Below are positions 9,060-18,160 of a stretch of 62,393 bases of DNA, piece by piece. A model generated the notes under the pieces. The model had not been told where the DNA came from. It was given only the letters and a program-made list of their open reading frames with translations, and searched no databases. The stretch is taken from NCBI GenBank assembly GCA_017960565.1, contig JAGCYY010000004.1, positions 1-62,393 on the forward strand. The letters run 5' to 3'. A program made the translations under genes and the position numbers. This DNA comes from a bacterium. GTDB lineage: Bacteria > Bacillota_I > Bacilli_A > Izemoplasmatales > UBA1188. Numbering within the stretch: the first letter of the stretch is position 1; every line of letters begins with the position of its first letter.

Positions 9060-9617
9060 ATGCCAATTGAAGCTGGAGATTTTAAAACTGGACTAACAAT
9101 TCTAATTGATGGAGAAATCTATCAAGTACTAGACTTCCTTCATGTTAAACCAGGAAAAGGAGCTGCTTTCTTAAGAACCAAACTTAAAAACTTAAGAACT
9201 GGTGGAATCATGGAAAAGAGTTTCAATACTACTACAAGATTCGATCAAGCTATCATCGAAAAAAGAGATTTACAATATTCATATAACGCAGATGGTTTTT
9301 ATTTCTTCATGGATATGGAATCATTCGAAATGTATCAATTAAGCGAAGATCAAGTGGGTTTTTCAAAAAACTTTATTGTCGATGGACAAATTGTAAGTGC
9401 TAAGTTCTTTGAAGAAGAAATCTTATCACTAGATTTACCAGAAAGGATGGCCTTAACAATTGTAGATACTACAGATGCAATTAGCGGTGCATCATCAAAT
9501 GACACTAAAGAAGCGTGGACTGAGACAGGTTTAATGGTAAGAGTACCAATGTTTATCAAAAAAGGTGATAAGATTTTAGTCTATACAGCTGATGGAAAAT
9601 ACTGGGGAAGAGCTTAA
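9060..9617 (+). CDS. efp: Translation elongation factor P
   Basis: A 185-residue factor that relieves ribosome stalling at proline runs. The three-domain layout and length are standard. The loop HVKPGKGAAF puts Lys33 at the tip, the residue that other Bacillota modify. No EF-P modification gene is in the window. It has a GAGG ribosome site and its own promoter, and its stop codon lies within the terminator stem. Confidence 0.96.
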   Translation: MPIEAGDFKTGLTILIDGEIYQVLDFLHVKPGKGAAFLRTKLKNLRTGGIMEKSFNTTTRFDQAIIEKRDLQYSYNADGFYFFMDMESFEMYQLSEDQVGFSKNFIVDGQIVSAKFFEEEILSLDLPERMALTIVDTTDAISGASSNDTKEAWTETGLMVRVPMFIKKGDKILVYTADGKYWGRA

Positions 9618-9632
9618 TACAAGCTCTTTTTT
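9608..9632 (+). terminator. Terminator overlapping the efp stop codon
   Basis: AAGAGCTT (9608-9615) pairs with AAGCTCTT (9621-9628) around a 5-base loop, followed by T. The 5' arm contains the last sense codons and the first base of the TAA stop. Confidence 0.85.
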
Positions 9633-9639
9633 TATATTT

Positions 9640-10179
9640 ATGAATTACGAAATCGAACTAAAATACAAAGTAAATAAACTTCCTTTAAAGTTTGATAGAT
9701 GTCTTGAGATTGTGCAAACATATTTTAAACCTAAAAATAATTTAGATATTCTAATAGAATCCTTTGATAATTTAGATATCAATACTATAAACACTTTTAG
9801 ATTAAGAAAAATAATAGAAAATAATAATATTAAATACTATTTAACACTTAAGACAAAATCAGTAGGAATAAAAAGAAAAGAATATGAAAAAGAAATATCT
9901 ATAGATACATATAACACACTTATTCAAGAAAATATTGATTCTAAAGTTATTAAAAATAGATATATTAAGTATGAAAATAATTATATATTTGAATATGATG
10001 AATATTTAAATCTCAAAATTAATTTAATCACATTAGAAGTGGAATTAGAAAAAGAGAATAATCTTCAGGAAGATAAAACAAAAATAGAAGCAATCCTTAA
10101 AGAAAACAATATAGAGTATATAGATGTCACATTAGATCATCGATATAAAAACACTAATATAATCAAATATTTTGGATAA
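9640..10179 (+). CDS. CYTH-domain protein (triphosphatase-like)
   Basis: A 179-residue protein of the CYTH superfamily, whose members hydrolyse tripolyphosphate or thiamine triphosphate, or cyclise ATP, inside a beta-barrel tunnel. The signature E-x-E-x-K is at the very start (MNYEIELKYK), followed by FRLRK, a YYLTLKTK strand, FEYDEY and LEVELE, all expected tunnel strands. An upstream in-frame ATG would overlap efp and add 16 unrelated residues, so the ATG next to EIELK is chosen. There is no good ribosome site and the gene directly follows the efp terminator, so expression may be low. The substrate is unknown. Confidence 0.8.
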   Translation: MNYEIELKYKVNKLPLKFDRCLEIVQTYFKPKNNLDILIESFDNLDINTINTFRLRKIIENNNIKYYLTLKTKSVGIKRKEYEKEISIDTYNTLIQENIDSKVIKNRYIKYENNYIFEYDEYLNLKINLITLEVELEKENNLQEDKTKIEAILKENNIEYIDVTLDHRYKNTNIIKYFG

Positions 10180-10191
10180 GGGGGAAGTAAG

Positions 10192-10941
10192 ATGAGTACT
10201 AGAAAAGTAGTTCTTGTCACAGGTTCTGCAAGAGGAATCGGTGCTGCAATAATTCGTGAGCTCGCTAAATGTGGATATGATTGTGTAATCAATTACCATA
10301 CATCAGAAAAAGGTGCTCTACTATTAAAACAAGAAGTAGAAACTAAATATAACATTAAAGCTATTACAGTTAAGGCAGACATTTCAAATGAACAAGAAGT
10401 AAATGAGATGTTTGATGTCATTGAAAAAGAATTTGGAACACTATCGTGTCTCATAAACAATGCGGCAATAGATATTCCAAAAATATTTGAATCAAAAAGA
10501 ACACAAGATTTTAAAAGAGTCATGGATGTAAATGTTATTGGGGCATATTTAGTTTCTAGAAAAGCATCTAAATATATGCTTAAAAATAAATGGGGTAGAA
10601 TCATAAATATCTCCTCTACAAACGGTATTAACACTTATTATCCAATGTGTCTTGAGTATGATGCCTCCAAAGCGGCATTAATATCTTTAACACATAATCT
10701 TTCTATTCAATTTGCACCATATATAACAGTAAACGCAATCGCTCCTGGCTTTATTGGTACAGAAGCTGAGTTAAATGATTATGATAAAGAATTTATAGAA
10801 GAAGAAGTAAGCAAGATTCTTTTAAAAAGGCCAGGGCGTCCTGAAGAAGTATCTAAACTTGTCAAGTTTTTATTAAGTGATGATGCTGATTATATAAACA
10901 ACACAGTCATCAGAATAGATGGTGGACAATACGGAAGCTAA
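10192..10941 (+). CDS. Short-chain dehydrogenase/reductase, FabG-like
   Basis: A 249-residue classical SDR. It has the cofactor motif TGSARGIG near residue 11, the NNAA strand motif, catalytic Ser in IISSTN-like sequence and the Tyr-x3-Lys pair in EYDASKAAL, ending with the usual IRIDGGQYGS. It resembles 3-oxoacyl-ACP reductases, but no other fatty-acid genes are nearby, so a different carbonyl substrate is equally possible. A GGGGG ribosome site precedes the start 12 bases after the CYTH gene, so the pair is probably one unit. Confidence 0.85.
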   Translation: MSTRKVVLVTGSARGIGAAIIRELAKCGYDCVINYHTSEKGALLLKQEVETKYNIKAITVKADISNEQEVNEMFDVIEKEFGTLSCLINNAAIDIPKIFESKRTQDFKRVMDVNVIGAYLVSRKASKYMLKNKWGRIINISSTNGINTYYPMCLEYDASKAALISLTHNLSIQFAPYITVNAIAPGFIGTEAELNDYDKEFIEEEVSKILLKRPGRPEEVSKLVKFLLSDDADYINNTVIRIDGGQYGS

Positions 10942-10974
10942 AAAGAGAAATTCGTTTTGAATTTCTCTTTTTTT
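10942..10974. terminator. Bidirectional terminator between convergent genes
   Basis: A 12-bp perfect stem (AAAGAGAAATTC 10942-10953 with GAATTTCTCTTT 10959-10970) with A before and T after. It serves the SDR gene on the plus strand and the lyase-like gene on the minus strand. Confidence 0.88.
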
Positions 10975-12223
10975 ATTCTTTTCTTATTTTGCTTAGTGCA
11001 AGCATGATACTCATCTTGCCATATTCATATGTCAATCCACCTTGCATATACATCGTATATGGTGAGACAACTGGTGCATCACAAGAAAGTTCAATTGTGC
11101 TTCCTTGTGTAAAACATCCTGCAGCCATAACTTCATCAAATGGATATCCAGGCATAGGTGATGGCTCAATATAAGCTTTTGAATCGATTGGAGAAGATGC
11201 TTGGATTCCTCTTGCGAATTCAATCAAATTCTCTTTTGATCCAAGACATATTGTTTGAATTATGTCAGTCCTATAATCATTATATTTAGGCTCGACTCCT
11301 TGAAATCCCAACTTTTCCAGCATATATGCTGCAAAAATTTGAGTTTTTAAGGCATTTTTTACAGCACTTGGTGCCATAAATATCCCCTTAAGCACATTTA
11401 TGTTTGTGTTGAAGTTTGCCCCAAGTTCTTTACCAATTCCAGGCGCAGTAAGTCTTTCAGCGACTTCTTTTATTAAATCACATCTACCAGCTATATATCC
11501 TCCAGTTGATGCGATACCACCACCTAAGTTTTTCATAAGTGATCCTACGACTATGTCAGCTCCGACATCACCAGGTTCTATCTTTTCAACTAGCTCCCCG
11601 TAACAGTTGTCGACAAACACGATGACATTTTTATCAATTTTTCTAATCTCTTTGATAACTTTTTCGATTTTGGAAATCGCTAATGATTCTCTATTTGAAT
11701 AACCTCTAGATCTTTGTATCTCAAGAAGTTTAACATCACCTTTTTTTAATCTTTCGACAATTTTTTCATAATCAAAATCATTGTCAATCAAATCGATTTC
11801 TTCATATTTGATGCCACATGCCTTAAGAGATTGACTTGAATTTCCAATTATTCCAACCATCTCAAGCAAAGAATCATATGGCCTTCCACTAATAGATATC
11901 ATCGTATCCCCATATTTTAATAATGCTTGAAATGCAATATATAAAGCATTAGTACCGCTCATTATTTGTGGTCTTACAAGCGCATCTTCACATCCGAGAA
12001 CTTTTGCGAATATTTTTTCAATTTTATCTCTTCCTGTATCAAAATTACCATAACCATTGATGTCTGTGAAATCAGAATATTGAACGTTGTTTCGAATGAA
12101 TTCGCTGATTATTTTATCAGAATTATAGAATGCGATATCATCGATATTTTTAAAAATGTTTTCTAAATCTTTATCAGCTTTTATCGCTAATTTTTTAATT
12201 TCTTCACTAATATTCTCTATCAT
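10973..12223 (-). CDS. PLP-dependent methionine gamma-lyase-like protein (aluminium-resistance family)
   Basis: A 416-residue fold-type I PLP enzyme of the family often labelled methionine gamma-lyase-like or aluminium resistance protein. The PLP-binding Lys231 is in SLMKNLGGG, with Asp205 in VFVDNCYGE and the characteristic RPQIMSGTNAL block near 84-94. In Bacillota this family commonly sits near HU, Der or glnA, which fits its position here. The true substrate is not established; a role in sulfur amino acid breakdown is inferred from the fold. It has a perfect GGAGG ribosome site and is divergent from the EamA gene. Confidence 0.88.
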   Translation of the reverse strand: MIENISEEIKKLAIKADKDLENIFKNIDDIAFYNSDKIISEFIRNNVQYSDFTDINGYGNFDTGRDKIEKIFAKVLGCEDALVRPQIMSGTNALYIAFQALLKYGDTMISISGRPYDSLLEMVGIIGNSSQSLKACGIKYEEIDLIDNDFDYEKIVERLKKGDVKLLEIQRSRGYSNRESLAISKIEKVIKEIRKIDKNVIVFVDNCYGELVEKIEPGDVGADIVVGSLMKNLGGGIASTGGYIAGRCDLIKEVAERLTAPGIGKELGANFNTNINVLKGIFMAPSAVKNALKTQIFAAYMLEKLGFQGVEPKYNDYRTDIIQTICLGSKENLIEFARGIQASSPIDSKAYIEPSPMPGYPFDEVMAAGCFTQGSTIELSCDAPVVSPYTMYMQGGLTYEYGKMSIMLALSKIRKE

Positions 12224-12359
12224 TTTGATACATCCTCCAAATGATAGGATACTACATTTTTTAGATATTTTTTAAAAAATCTTTTTAAATACAAGAAAAA
12301 AGTATACAATTATAACGACCTATTATTAATCGATCTAGGTATATTAGGAGAACATCAAT

Positions 12360-13328
12360 ATGTGGCTTGTATATGCAATTGGCACCTTCATATTTTGGGG
12401 TACCGCAGACCTATTTTACAAAAGAGGAAATAACGAAAACGAAAAATACACCCACCTAAAAACATCTATATTTGTTGGACTAGTTATGGGCGTTACCGCA
12501 ATATTAACTATCATCATAAAAGGGATAGATTATGATTTTAGAAATATATTCGTTTATATGCCTGTATCTCTCATGTATATATTGTCAATGGTCATAGGTT
12601 ATTTTGGTTTAAAATATCTTGAATTGTCGGTATCATCACCAATTCAAAATTCCTCAGGCGCAGTGACATGTATTTTACTTATAATTGTCTTAAGAGAACT
12701 ACCTGATTATCTATCTTTAATCGCAGTTGGTTTAATCTCAATAGGTGTATTTCTTCTTGGCTTATTTGAAAAGAAGAAAGAAGAAGCCTTCGAGAAGGAA
12801 CAAAATAAAAAATATAAGATCGGTTTTATTGCCTTCTTATTTCCAATATTTTATTGTATAATAGACGCTCTTGGAACATTTTTTGATGGACTATATCTAG
12901 ATGATTATGCTACTACGCCATTATTAAATGTCACAGAAGAGACACTTGAAGATGTTGCGAACATATCATATGAACTGACATTTATGTTTATCGCAATTAT
13001 CCTTTTCATATTTGTACGTTTAATAAAGAAAGAAAGAATTGAAATTCCAAGACAAGGTGATAGATTATTAGCGGCTATATTTGAGACACTCGGTCAGCTT
13101 GTATATGTTTATGCATTATCTGGAAACGCTATCATTGCCGCTCCTGTTGTCGCATCATATTGTGTATTCTCTACGATACTCGCAGGAATCTTCCTAAAAG
13201 AAAAACTGACTATACCACAGTACATATCAGTTGGACTTGTAATAGCGGGAATAGTGCTTCTTGGGATTGTAGAAGGTATTGATCTCTCACTAGAGACAGA
13301 AACGATAATTCCCCTAATATTTCGATAA
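12360..13328 (+). CDS. DMT-superfamily (EamA-like) membrane transporter
   Basis: A 322-residue integral membrane protein with about ten hydrophobic segments in two halves, split by a charged loop (EKKKEEAFEKEQNKK, about residues 138-152). The start MWLVYAIGTFIFWGTADLFYK and the C-terminal LKEKLTIPQYISVGLVIAG are typical of EamA/sugar-uptake-type DMT carriers. The cargo cannot be read from sequence. A roughly 40-residue acidic loop (DDYATTPLL...NISYE) before the seventh segment is longer than usual. An AGGAGA site precedes the start. Confidence 0.85.
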   Translation: MWLVYAIGTFIFWGTADLFYKRGNNENEKYTHLKTSIFVGLVMGVTAILTIIIKGIDYDFRNIFVYMPVSLMYILSMVIGYFGLKYLELSVSSPIQNSSGAVTCILLIIVLRELPDYLSLIAVGLISIGVFLLGLFEKKKEEAFEKEQNKKYKIGFIAFLFPIFYCIIDALGTFFDGLYLDDYATTPLLNVTEETLEDVANISYELTFMFIAIILFIFVRLIKKERIEIPRQGDRLLAAIFETLGQLVYVYALSGNAIIAAPVVASYCVFSTILAGIFLKEKLTIPQYISVGLVIAGIVLLGIVEGIDLSLETETIIPLIFR

Positions 13329-13330
13329 AT

Positions 13331-13356
13331 AAAAACTACATTTAAATGTAGTTTTT
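13331..13356. terminator. Bidirectional terminator, perfect 26-base palindrome
   Basis: AAAAACTACATTT is followed immediately by its exact reverse complement, between two convergent genes whose stops are only 31 bases apart. It ends transcription from both sides. Confidence 0.85.
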
Positions 13357-13359
13357 AAA

Positions 13360-14079
13360 TTATGCAAATTCACTCATAATTACTATATAACTTAATAGAT
13401 TCACAAGCGAATGTGTGAGATAAGATGCAAATATATTCTTGCCTGAATAATGATATATTAAAGCTAATATAAATCCTGGAATTGCATAGATTGGTAAATA
13501 CAAAAGTTCGATAAGGCTAAATTCTGCCATATGTAGAAGCCCAAATAAAATAGATGATGTAATCACAGGAAAGATAAAATGAGTATTAGGGAAAGCATCA
13601 AATATAAGCTTTCTAAATTCAAATTCTTCTAAAAATGGTGCAAGTATTACAGTTGTAAAGAATAATAATACATAATGGATCACCTTAGAAGAAGATTTAA
13701 AATAACCATTGATTATTTCTTGGTTTGTTGTTTCGCCAACTCCAAACCATTTATCGATTGCATCACCATAATACGAGATTCCACTTTCAACTAGATAAAA
13801 TACAAAAAAGGCAACTAAGGAGAATAATATGAATCCTCCAAAATTCTGTGTGACTTTCTTACCATCTTTTCCAATATGTGCATAATATATGGCGATCGCA
13901 ATCACGAGAGGGACAATCTTGCTTGAAAACCAGGTAATAGAAAAAAACATTTCATTGTTTTCAGTGACGATAGCTGCGGCAATGGCTGCAGCAATCCCTT
14001 CTACAACATATAATGCTAAAATTATCAAAATAGGAATAATATCAAATTTTTTCTCTGGTTTTTCATTAATGTATTCCAT
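13360..14079 (-). CDS. CPBP-family intramembrane glutamic protease
   Basis: A 239-residue membrane protein with about seven hydrophobic segments. The CPBP (Abi) motifs are present: E151-E152-x3-R156 in FLEEFEFRK, His183 in ILFGLLHM, and His223/Asn227 in YLTHSLVN. Members cleave within membranes; in Bacillota they act in prenyl-protein-like processing, bacteriocin self-immunity or signalling. There is no bacteriocin gene next to it, so a specific role is unknown. Ribosome site GGGGG lies just upstream on the minus strand. Confidence 0.88.
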   Translation of the reverse strand: MEYINEKPEKKFDIIPILIILALYVVEGIAAAIAAAIVTENNEMFFSITWFSSKIVPLVIAIAIYYAHIGKDGKKVTQNFGGFILFSLVAFFVFYLVESGISYYGDAIDKWFGVGETTNQEIINGYFKSSSKVIHYVLLFFTTVILAPFLEEFEFRKLIFDAFPNTHFIFPVITSSILFGLLHMAEFSLIELLYLPIYAIPGFILALIYHYSGKNIFASYLTHSLVNLLSYIVIMSEFA

Positions 14080-14163
14080 ATTCCCCCCTTTAACCTAAAT
14101 TATACCATATGTATACAGTTTTATATTGTTAATTTCATAGTTAATCAAAAATTATAAATATTA

Positions 14164-14172
14164 TGATAGAAT
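14164..14172 (+). promoter_or_regulatory. Extended -10 promoter of rdgB, placed for a leaderless mRNA
   Basis: TGATAGAAT (extended -10) ends six bases before the ATG of rdgB. Transcription normally begins about seven bases after the -10, which would be the A of the ATG. No ribosome site exists upstream of this start. The spacing is identical to that at pcrA. Confidence 0.6.
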
Positions 14173-14178
14173 ATTTAT

Positions 14179-14772
14179 ATGAAGAAAGTTATTATCGCAA
14201 CTCACAATAAACATAAGCTAATAGAATTTAATCATATGTTGAAGCCTCTTGGATATGAGGCTATTTCATTATTTGATTTAAATTATTTTACTGAAATAGA
14301 AGAAACTGGTACAACTTTTGAAGAGAATTCATATATTAAAGCCCAAACAATTTATAATATTTTTCATATGCCAGTAATTGCTGATGATTCAGGCCTTTCA
14401 GTTGATGCATTAAATGGCCTTCCAGGCATCTATTCACATAGATATAGTGGCGAAAATGGAGACGATAAATCTAATAGAGAAAAATTAATTTTAGAATTAA
14501 AAAAAATACCTGAATCTCACTTTAATGCCAAATTCATTTGTGCAATCACCTATATTGATGATGCTAAAACAATTAAGACATTAGGCATACTCGATGGCGA
14601 AATCATTTTAGAAGAAAGAGGAAATAGTGGTTTTGGTTATGATCCTATCTTCTATTTAAAAGATCTAAATAAGACGGTTGCCGAACTGGGCGAAGAAAAG
14701 AAAAATGAAATATCGCATAGACATATCGCTCTTCTTAAACTTACAGAGGAATTAAAATCATGCAATTCTTGA
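14179..14772 (+). CDS. rdgB: Non-canonical purine NTP pyrophosphatase (HAM1/RdgB)
   Basis: A 197-residue house-cleaning enzyme that hydrolyses dITP, XTP and related damaged nucleotides to monophosphates. It has the opening IIATHNKHKLIEF, the ADDSGLSVDALNGLPGI block, FGYDPIFY and EISHRHIAL, all family hallmarks. The start cannot be moved downstream without losing the substrate loop. Its last 13 bases overlap the phosphodiesterase gene, the usual rdgB-yfcE-type pairing. Confidence 0.95.
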   Translation: MKKVIIATHNKHKLIEFNHMLKPLGYEAISLFDLNYFTEIEETGTTFEENSYIKAQTIYNIFHMPVIADDSGLSVDALNGLPGIYSHRYSGENGDDKSNREKLILELKKIPESHFNAKFICAITYIDDAKTIKTLGILDGEIILEERGNSGFGYDPIFYLKDLNKTVAELGEEKKNEISHRHIALLKLTEELKSCNS

Positions 14773-15275
14773 TATTTTCTGATATTCATGGCGATCTATC
14801 ACTACTCGATGAACTAATAGAATATTATAGTCCTGATCGAATATTTGGGCTTGGTGATTTTGAAGTATCAGAAATCGAACTCACGATGAGAAACATAACT
14901 GGTGTTAGAGGAAATAGCCTATTTGATCCAGATTATATGATAGATAGGATGATCGATATAGATGGTATGAAGATTCTTATGACTCATGGTCATACACATG
15001 GTGTAAGATCAAGTCTATTGTCGCTTAAATTATTTGCTAAAGAAAGATTATGTAATATGGTGTTCTATGGTCATACTCACATCGCTCATATAAGTGAAGT
15101 AGATAATCTAGTAATTGCTAACCCAGGATCGCTCACACTTCCCTATAGCCCAAGTTGTCCAACATGTATCATATTTGAATACAACGATTCTACAGTAACA
15201 CTAAATTTAATAGATGCTGTTAAGAAAGAAACAATTAAAAAATTAATTATAGATAGAAATAGATGGAAGAACTAG
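14760..15275 (+). CDS. YfcE/MJ0936-type metallophosphodiesterase
   Basis: A 171-residue calcineurin-like phosphoesterase. The two-metal site is complete: DIHGD at residues 8-12, GLGDFE, GVRGNS, MTHGHTHG, and FYGHTH with HIA. Members cleave small phosphodiesters in vitro and the cellular substrate is unclear. It uses a GAGGA site inside rdgB, and its own last 13 bases overlap the next gene, so the three are translated as one tight unit. Confidence 0.9.
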   Translation: MQFLIFSDIHGDLSLLDELIEYYSPDRIFGLGDFEVSEIELTMRNITGVRGNSLFDPDYMIDRMIDIDGMKILMTHGHTHGVRSSLLSLKLFAKERLCNMVFYGHTHIAHISEVDNLVIANPGSLTLPYSPSCPTCIIFEYNDSTVTLNLIDAVKKETIKKLIIDRNRWKN

Positions 15276-18040
15276 AAAGAAATGAATCAAAAATTGAAGA
15301 ATCTTTAGTCTTATTAGATGATAATAAGAAAAAAGACAACAAAGAAGAGATATTCAAATCTCTTGTTTTGCTCATTCAAGAATTTGAATCTGATTTAGAT
15401 CATAAATCAATTCTAGAAGTTATTGAAGAATATATTGACTCAATCACCAACCCTCAAGATAGATTATTCTTGTTAAATAAGAAAATCTCATCTCTTTTAA
15501 AACTAGAAGAATATAATGACCTATTAAAAACATTAGAAGAAAAGAATAAGATTCCATCATTAAGTGACACTGAAAAAACAAATATTTTCTTCTATAAAGC
15601 TATTGCTCTTGAAGCCTTAGATGAACCAAGTCTTGCAGTTGAGGCTCTTGAGAAAATAGAAGATAATATCTCAAGATATAGTCTAATAAACAAATATTTA
15701 AAACTAGCTCTTCTCTATTTAAAGATTGGGAGAATGAAAGATGCTAAAGATGCATATGATTATGCATCTATGGTAGATCATTCTCACAAGAGTGATATAT
15801 TTTCTTTAGTGGAATCTGATCTATTTTATGCATCAAATAAATTTGTTGAAGCTTTAGATTCTTTTGAATCTTTCTTCTTAAAGAGTCCTAATAAATATAA
15901 ATATCTAGATAGATATATTTTGATTAATATAAAACTCAAAAGATATGATGAAGCATATAATTTCTATAAGAAATTTATTGATAAGCCTTCTTTAAGGCTT
16001 TCAAGCCCAAATAGATATAATTTTCTTAAAGCCATATCAGTTCTTTTAAAAGAGATGGGCAAAAATGATGAATTAATAGAAATAAATAGTTCATTAGAAA
16101 CACTCAAACCAACATATTTTAAAAAAGAAGAAACAGAATTATTTAATATCATCAAATCAATCACATCTTCGCTCTCATATCCTCTCACAAAATATGATAA
16201 ATATAAAAATATCGCCAATAAATTCTTTAAATTATTAAACAAAATTGAAAAAGAAGAATTGATCTTTGTAGAAAGGTATGAAAATGGATACAAATATTCT
16301 ATCTTCAACAATACTCAACTTAAAGAAAATGAAATAGGATATGATTCTTTAAGAGAAAACAATCTCTATGATTATTTTAATATCAATGATGATACAACAT
16401 TAGATTATTATTACAACCATAAATTAGAACGAATCGATCATAAAGTTAGAGTCTTCGTAATTAAATCTAAAGAAACAAATTATGGTTATTTTATTGTATC
16501 TTTTGATGAAAATTATGAACCGATTTATCAAGTATTAAAAGATAGTCTCATAGAGATGTTTGAAAAATTATCAATAATAATCAAAGCTCAAAGAAATCAA
16601 AATGCAATCTTAGAATCTTTATCGAAAGATGAATGTGGATATTTAAAAATTGAAAATGGTTATGTTGAATTTTTAAATATCTATTCAAGAAATATATTCG
16701 ACCTTAAAGATAACGTTATTAAATATGATGATTTTAAAGAATTCTTTATTACACCTACCTATCCAAATGATTTAATAGAAAACGAATCAAAACTAGTTCC
16801 AATTCTCGTTCATGATCTAAGAAGAGAAATAGAATTTAAGCCATATATCTTTGAATCAGTAATCTATTTGTCAATTAAAGACGTTACTGATAAGCTTCAA
16901 TATGAACATAAACTAAAAGAATTCTATAATCATTCAGGCCTAGCTTTTCTAAATATAAATAACTTAAAAGAAGAAATAGAAGGACGTGTTGATAGTTTTG
17001 CGGCTATGGGACTTAATATTGAAGTTATTGAAAGAGAAGATACTTTGTCTAAAAGAGACAATAAGCTTCAAACAATCTATAACATCCTAGCGGAAGAATC
17101 AAAAAGTTCTTATGTTTATTATCTAGGCGAAAATCATTTCTTATATCTTTTATATTCGGTTGATAAGAGAACACTTGAATCCTTATATAAAAGAGTAAGT
17201 GATAAAATTAAAACCTTATATAAATATTCATATACACTAAGAGAAAAAAAAGTAACTGGTTTCGCTTCAAAATCCCTCAAAAACAAAACTTTCACAGAAA
17301 TTAAAGATATAATTGAATATGGCTTTTCATTTTCATCATACAAGAATGATTTTATCATTCTAGATAATGAAGAAAAGAAAGATTATGCCTTATTTAAAAC
17401 ATATGTATATGAAATAGAAAGAAGACTGCAAAGAGGAACATTTGAACTCGATTATTATCCTATCATCGATGAATCCAAAAACAACATTCATTATTTCTTT
17501 TTAAAACCAGTAATCCCATACAACATACCATATAGTGTATATGAAAGGATTTTAGCGCGCTCAAGTCTAGAATCAAGGTCAGATAATATCTTACTAGAAA
17601 GACTATTCATGGATGCTAAAGAGATAAATGAAAATGTGAGATTCATCATCCCAGTTCATAAAGAAAGCATTACTAATCCAAATTTCATCAAAAAATTTCA
17701 GTCCCTCTATAGAGAATTTCCAATGCGTAATAGAATCATATTCTATACAGAATCAAAAACCAATCATGATTATCTAAAAGGAATAGCGTCTATTACTAAT
17801 CTTGGAATAAAAATCGCAACGACATTTGAATCTATAAGCGATCTATCTAGTTACGATGAATATGATATGATATTTATTGCTAACCCAACTAACGATGATT
17901 TTATTAATTATATGATAGATGGATTAATAAATATCAAAAATAAAGAAATAGTTATCACAGATGGCGAGCATATTCCAGGAACTTTATCACTAAGAAATAG
18001 TTATAAAGTTTATACAAAAGATAAATTATCAAAACTATAA
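15263..18040 (+). CDS. TPR-GAF-PAS protein with degenerate GGDEF and EAL domains
   Basis: A 925-residue soluble protein without membrane segments. Residues 1-300 are helical TPR-like repeats. About 305-440 looks like a GAF-type domain. About 447-552 looks like a PAS domain closing with SIKDVTDKLQYEHKLKEF, which has the common PAS exit pattern. About 553-705 has the order of a GGDEF domain, but the signature reads GENHF (622-626). About 708-925 begins LQRGTFELDYYPIIDE like an EAL domain, yet FFLKP (745-749) stands where E-A-L belongs. Both catalytic cores look dead, so it more likely binds a nucleotide or partners than makes or breaks c-di-GMP. Assignment of the GAF, GGDEF and EAL parts is by pattern and is moderate. 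It overlaps the phosphodiesterase gene by 13 bases. Confidence 0.65.
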   Translation: MEELERNESKIEESLVLLDDNKKKDNKEEIFKSLVLLIQEFESDLDHKSILEVIEEYIDSITNPQDRLFLLNKKISSLLKLEEYNDLLKTLEEKNKIPSLSDTEKTNIFFYKAIALEALDEPSLAVEALEKIEDNISRYSLINKYLKLALLYLKIGRMKDAKDAYDYASMVDHSHKSDIFSLVESDLFYASNKFVEALDSFESFFLKSPNKYKYLDRYILINIKLKRYDEAYNFYKKFIDKPSLRLSSPNRYNFLKAISVLLKEMGKNDELIEINSSLETLKPTYFKKEETELFNIIKSITSSLSYPLTKYDKYKNIANKFFKLLNKIEKEELIFVERYENGYKYSIFNNTQLKENEIGYDSLRENNLYDYFNINDDTTLDYYYNHKLERIDHKVRVFVIKSKETNYGYFIVSFDENYEPIYQVLKDSLIEMFEKLSIIIKAQRNQNAILESLSKDECGYLKIENGYVEFLNIYSRNIFDLKDNVIKYDDFKEFFITPTYPNDLIENESKLVPILVHDLRREIEFKPYIFESVIYLSIKDVTDKLQYEHKLKEFYNHSGLAFLNINNLKEEIEGRVDSFAAMGLNIEVIEREDTLSKRDNKLQTIYNILAEESKSSYVYYLGENHFLYLLYSVDKRTLESLYKRVSDKIKTLYKYSYTLREKKVTGFASKSLKNKTFTEIKDIIEYGFSFSSYKNDFIILDNEEKKDYALFKTYVYEIERRLQRGTFELDYYPIIDESKNNIHYFFLKPVIPYNIPYSVYERILARSSLESRSDNILLERLFMDAKEINENVRFIIPVHKESITNPNFIKKFQSLYREFPMRNRIIFYTESKTNHDYLKGIASITNLGIKIATTFESISDLSSYDEYDMIFIANPTNDDFINYMIDGLINIKNKEIVITDGEHIPGTLSLRNSYKVYTKDKLSKL

Positions 18041-18084
18041 AAATATTTTAATTAGCCCTTATCATTTAATATAGAAAAATATAA

Positions 18085-18116
18085 AAAAAGAATCACAAGT
18101 TTTGTGGTTTCTTTTT
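18085..18116 (+). terminator. Terminator after the rdgB operon
   Basis: AAAAAGAATCACAA pairs with TTGTGGTTTCTTTTT with one G-T pair and a small bulge, loop of about 3-4 bases, T run at the 3' side. Confidence 0.8.
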
Positions 18117-18124
18117 AAACCGTA

Positions 18125-18133
18125 TGATATAAT
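18125..18133 (+). promoter_or_regulatory. Extended -10 promoter of the acyltransferase gene
   Basis: TGATATAAT, 27 bases before the start codon, with a GGAGG ribosome site between. No good -35; that position falls inside the preceding terminator stem. Confidence 0.6.
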
Positions 18134-18160
18134 CAATAAACACGGAGGAAACGCACTTTC

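Noticed and set aside
10989..11603. Several 60-67 codon frames opposite the lyase-like gene
   Set aside because: They mirror the coding frame of a conserved PLP enzyme and have no start signals.
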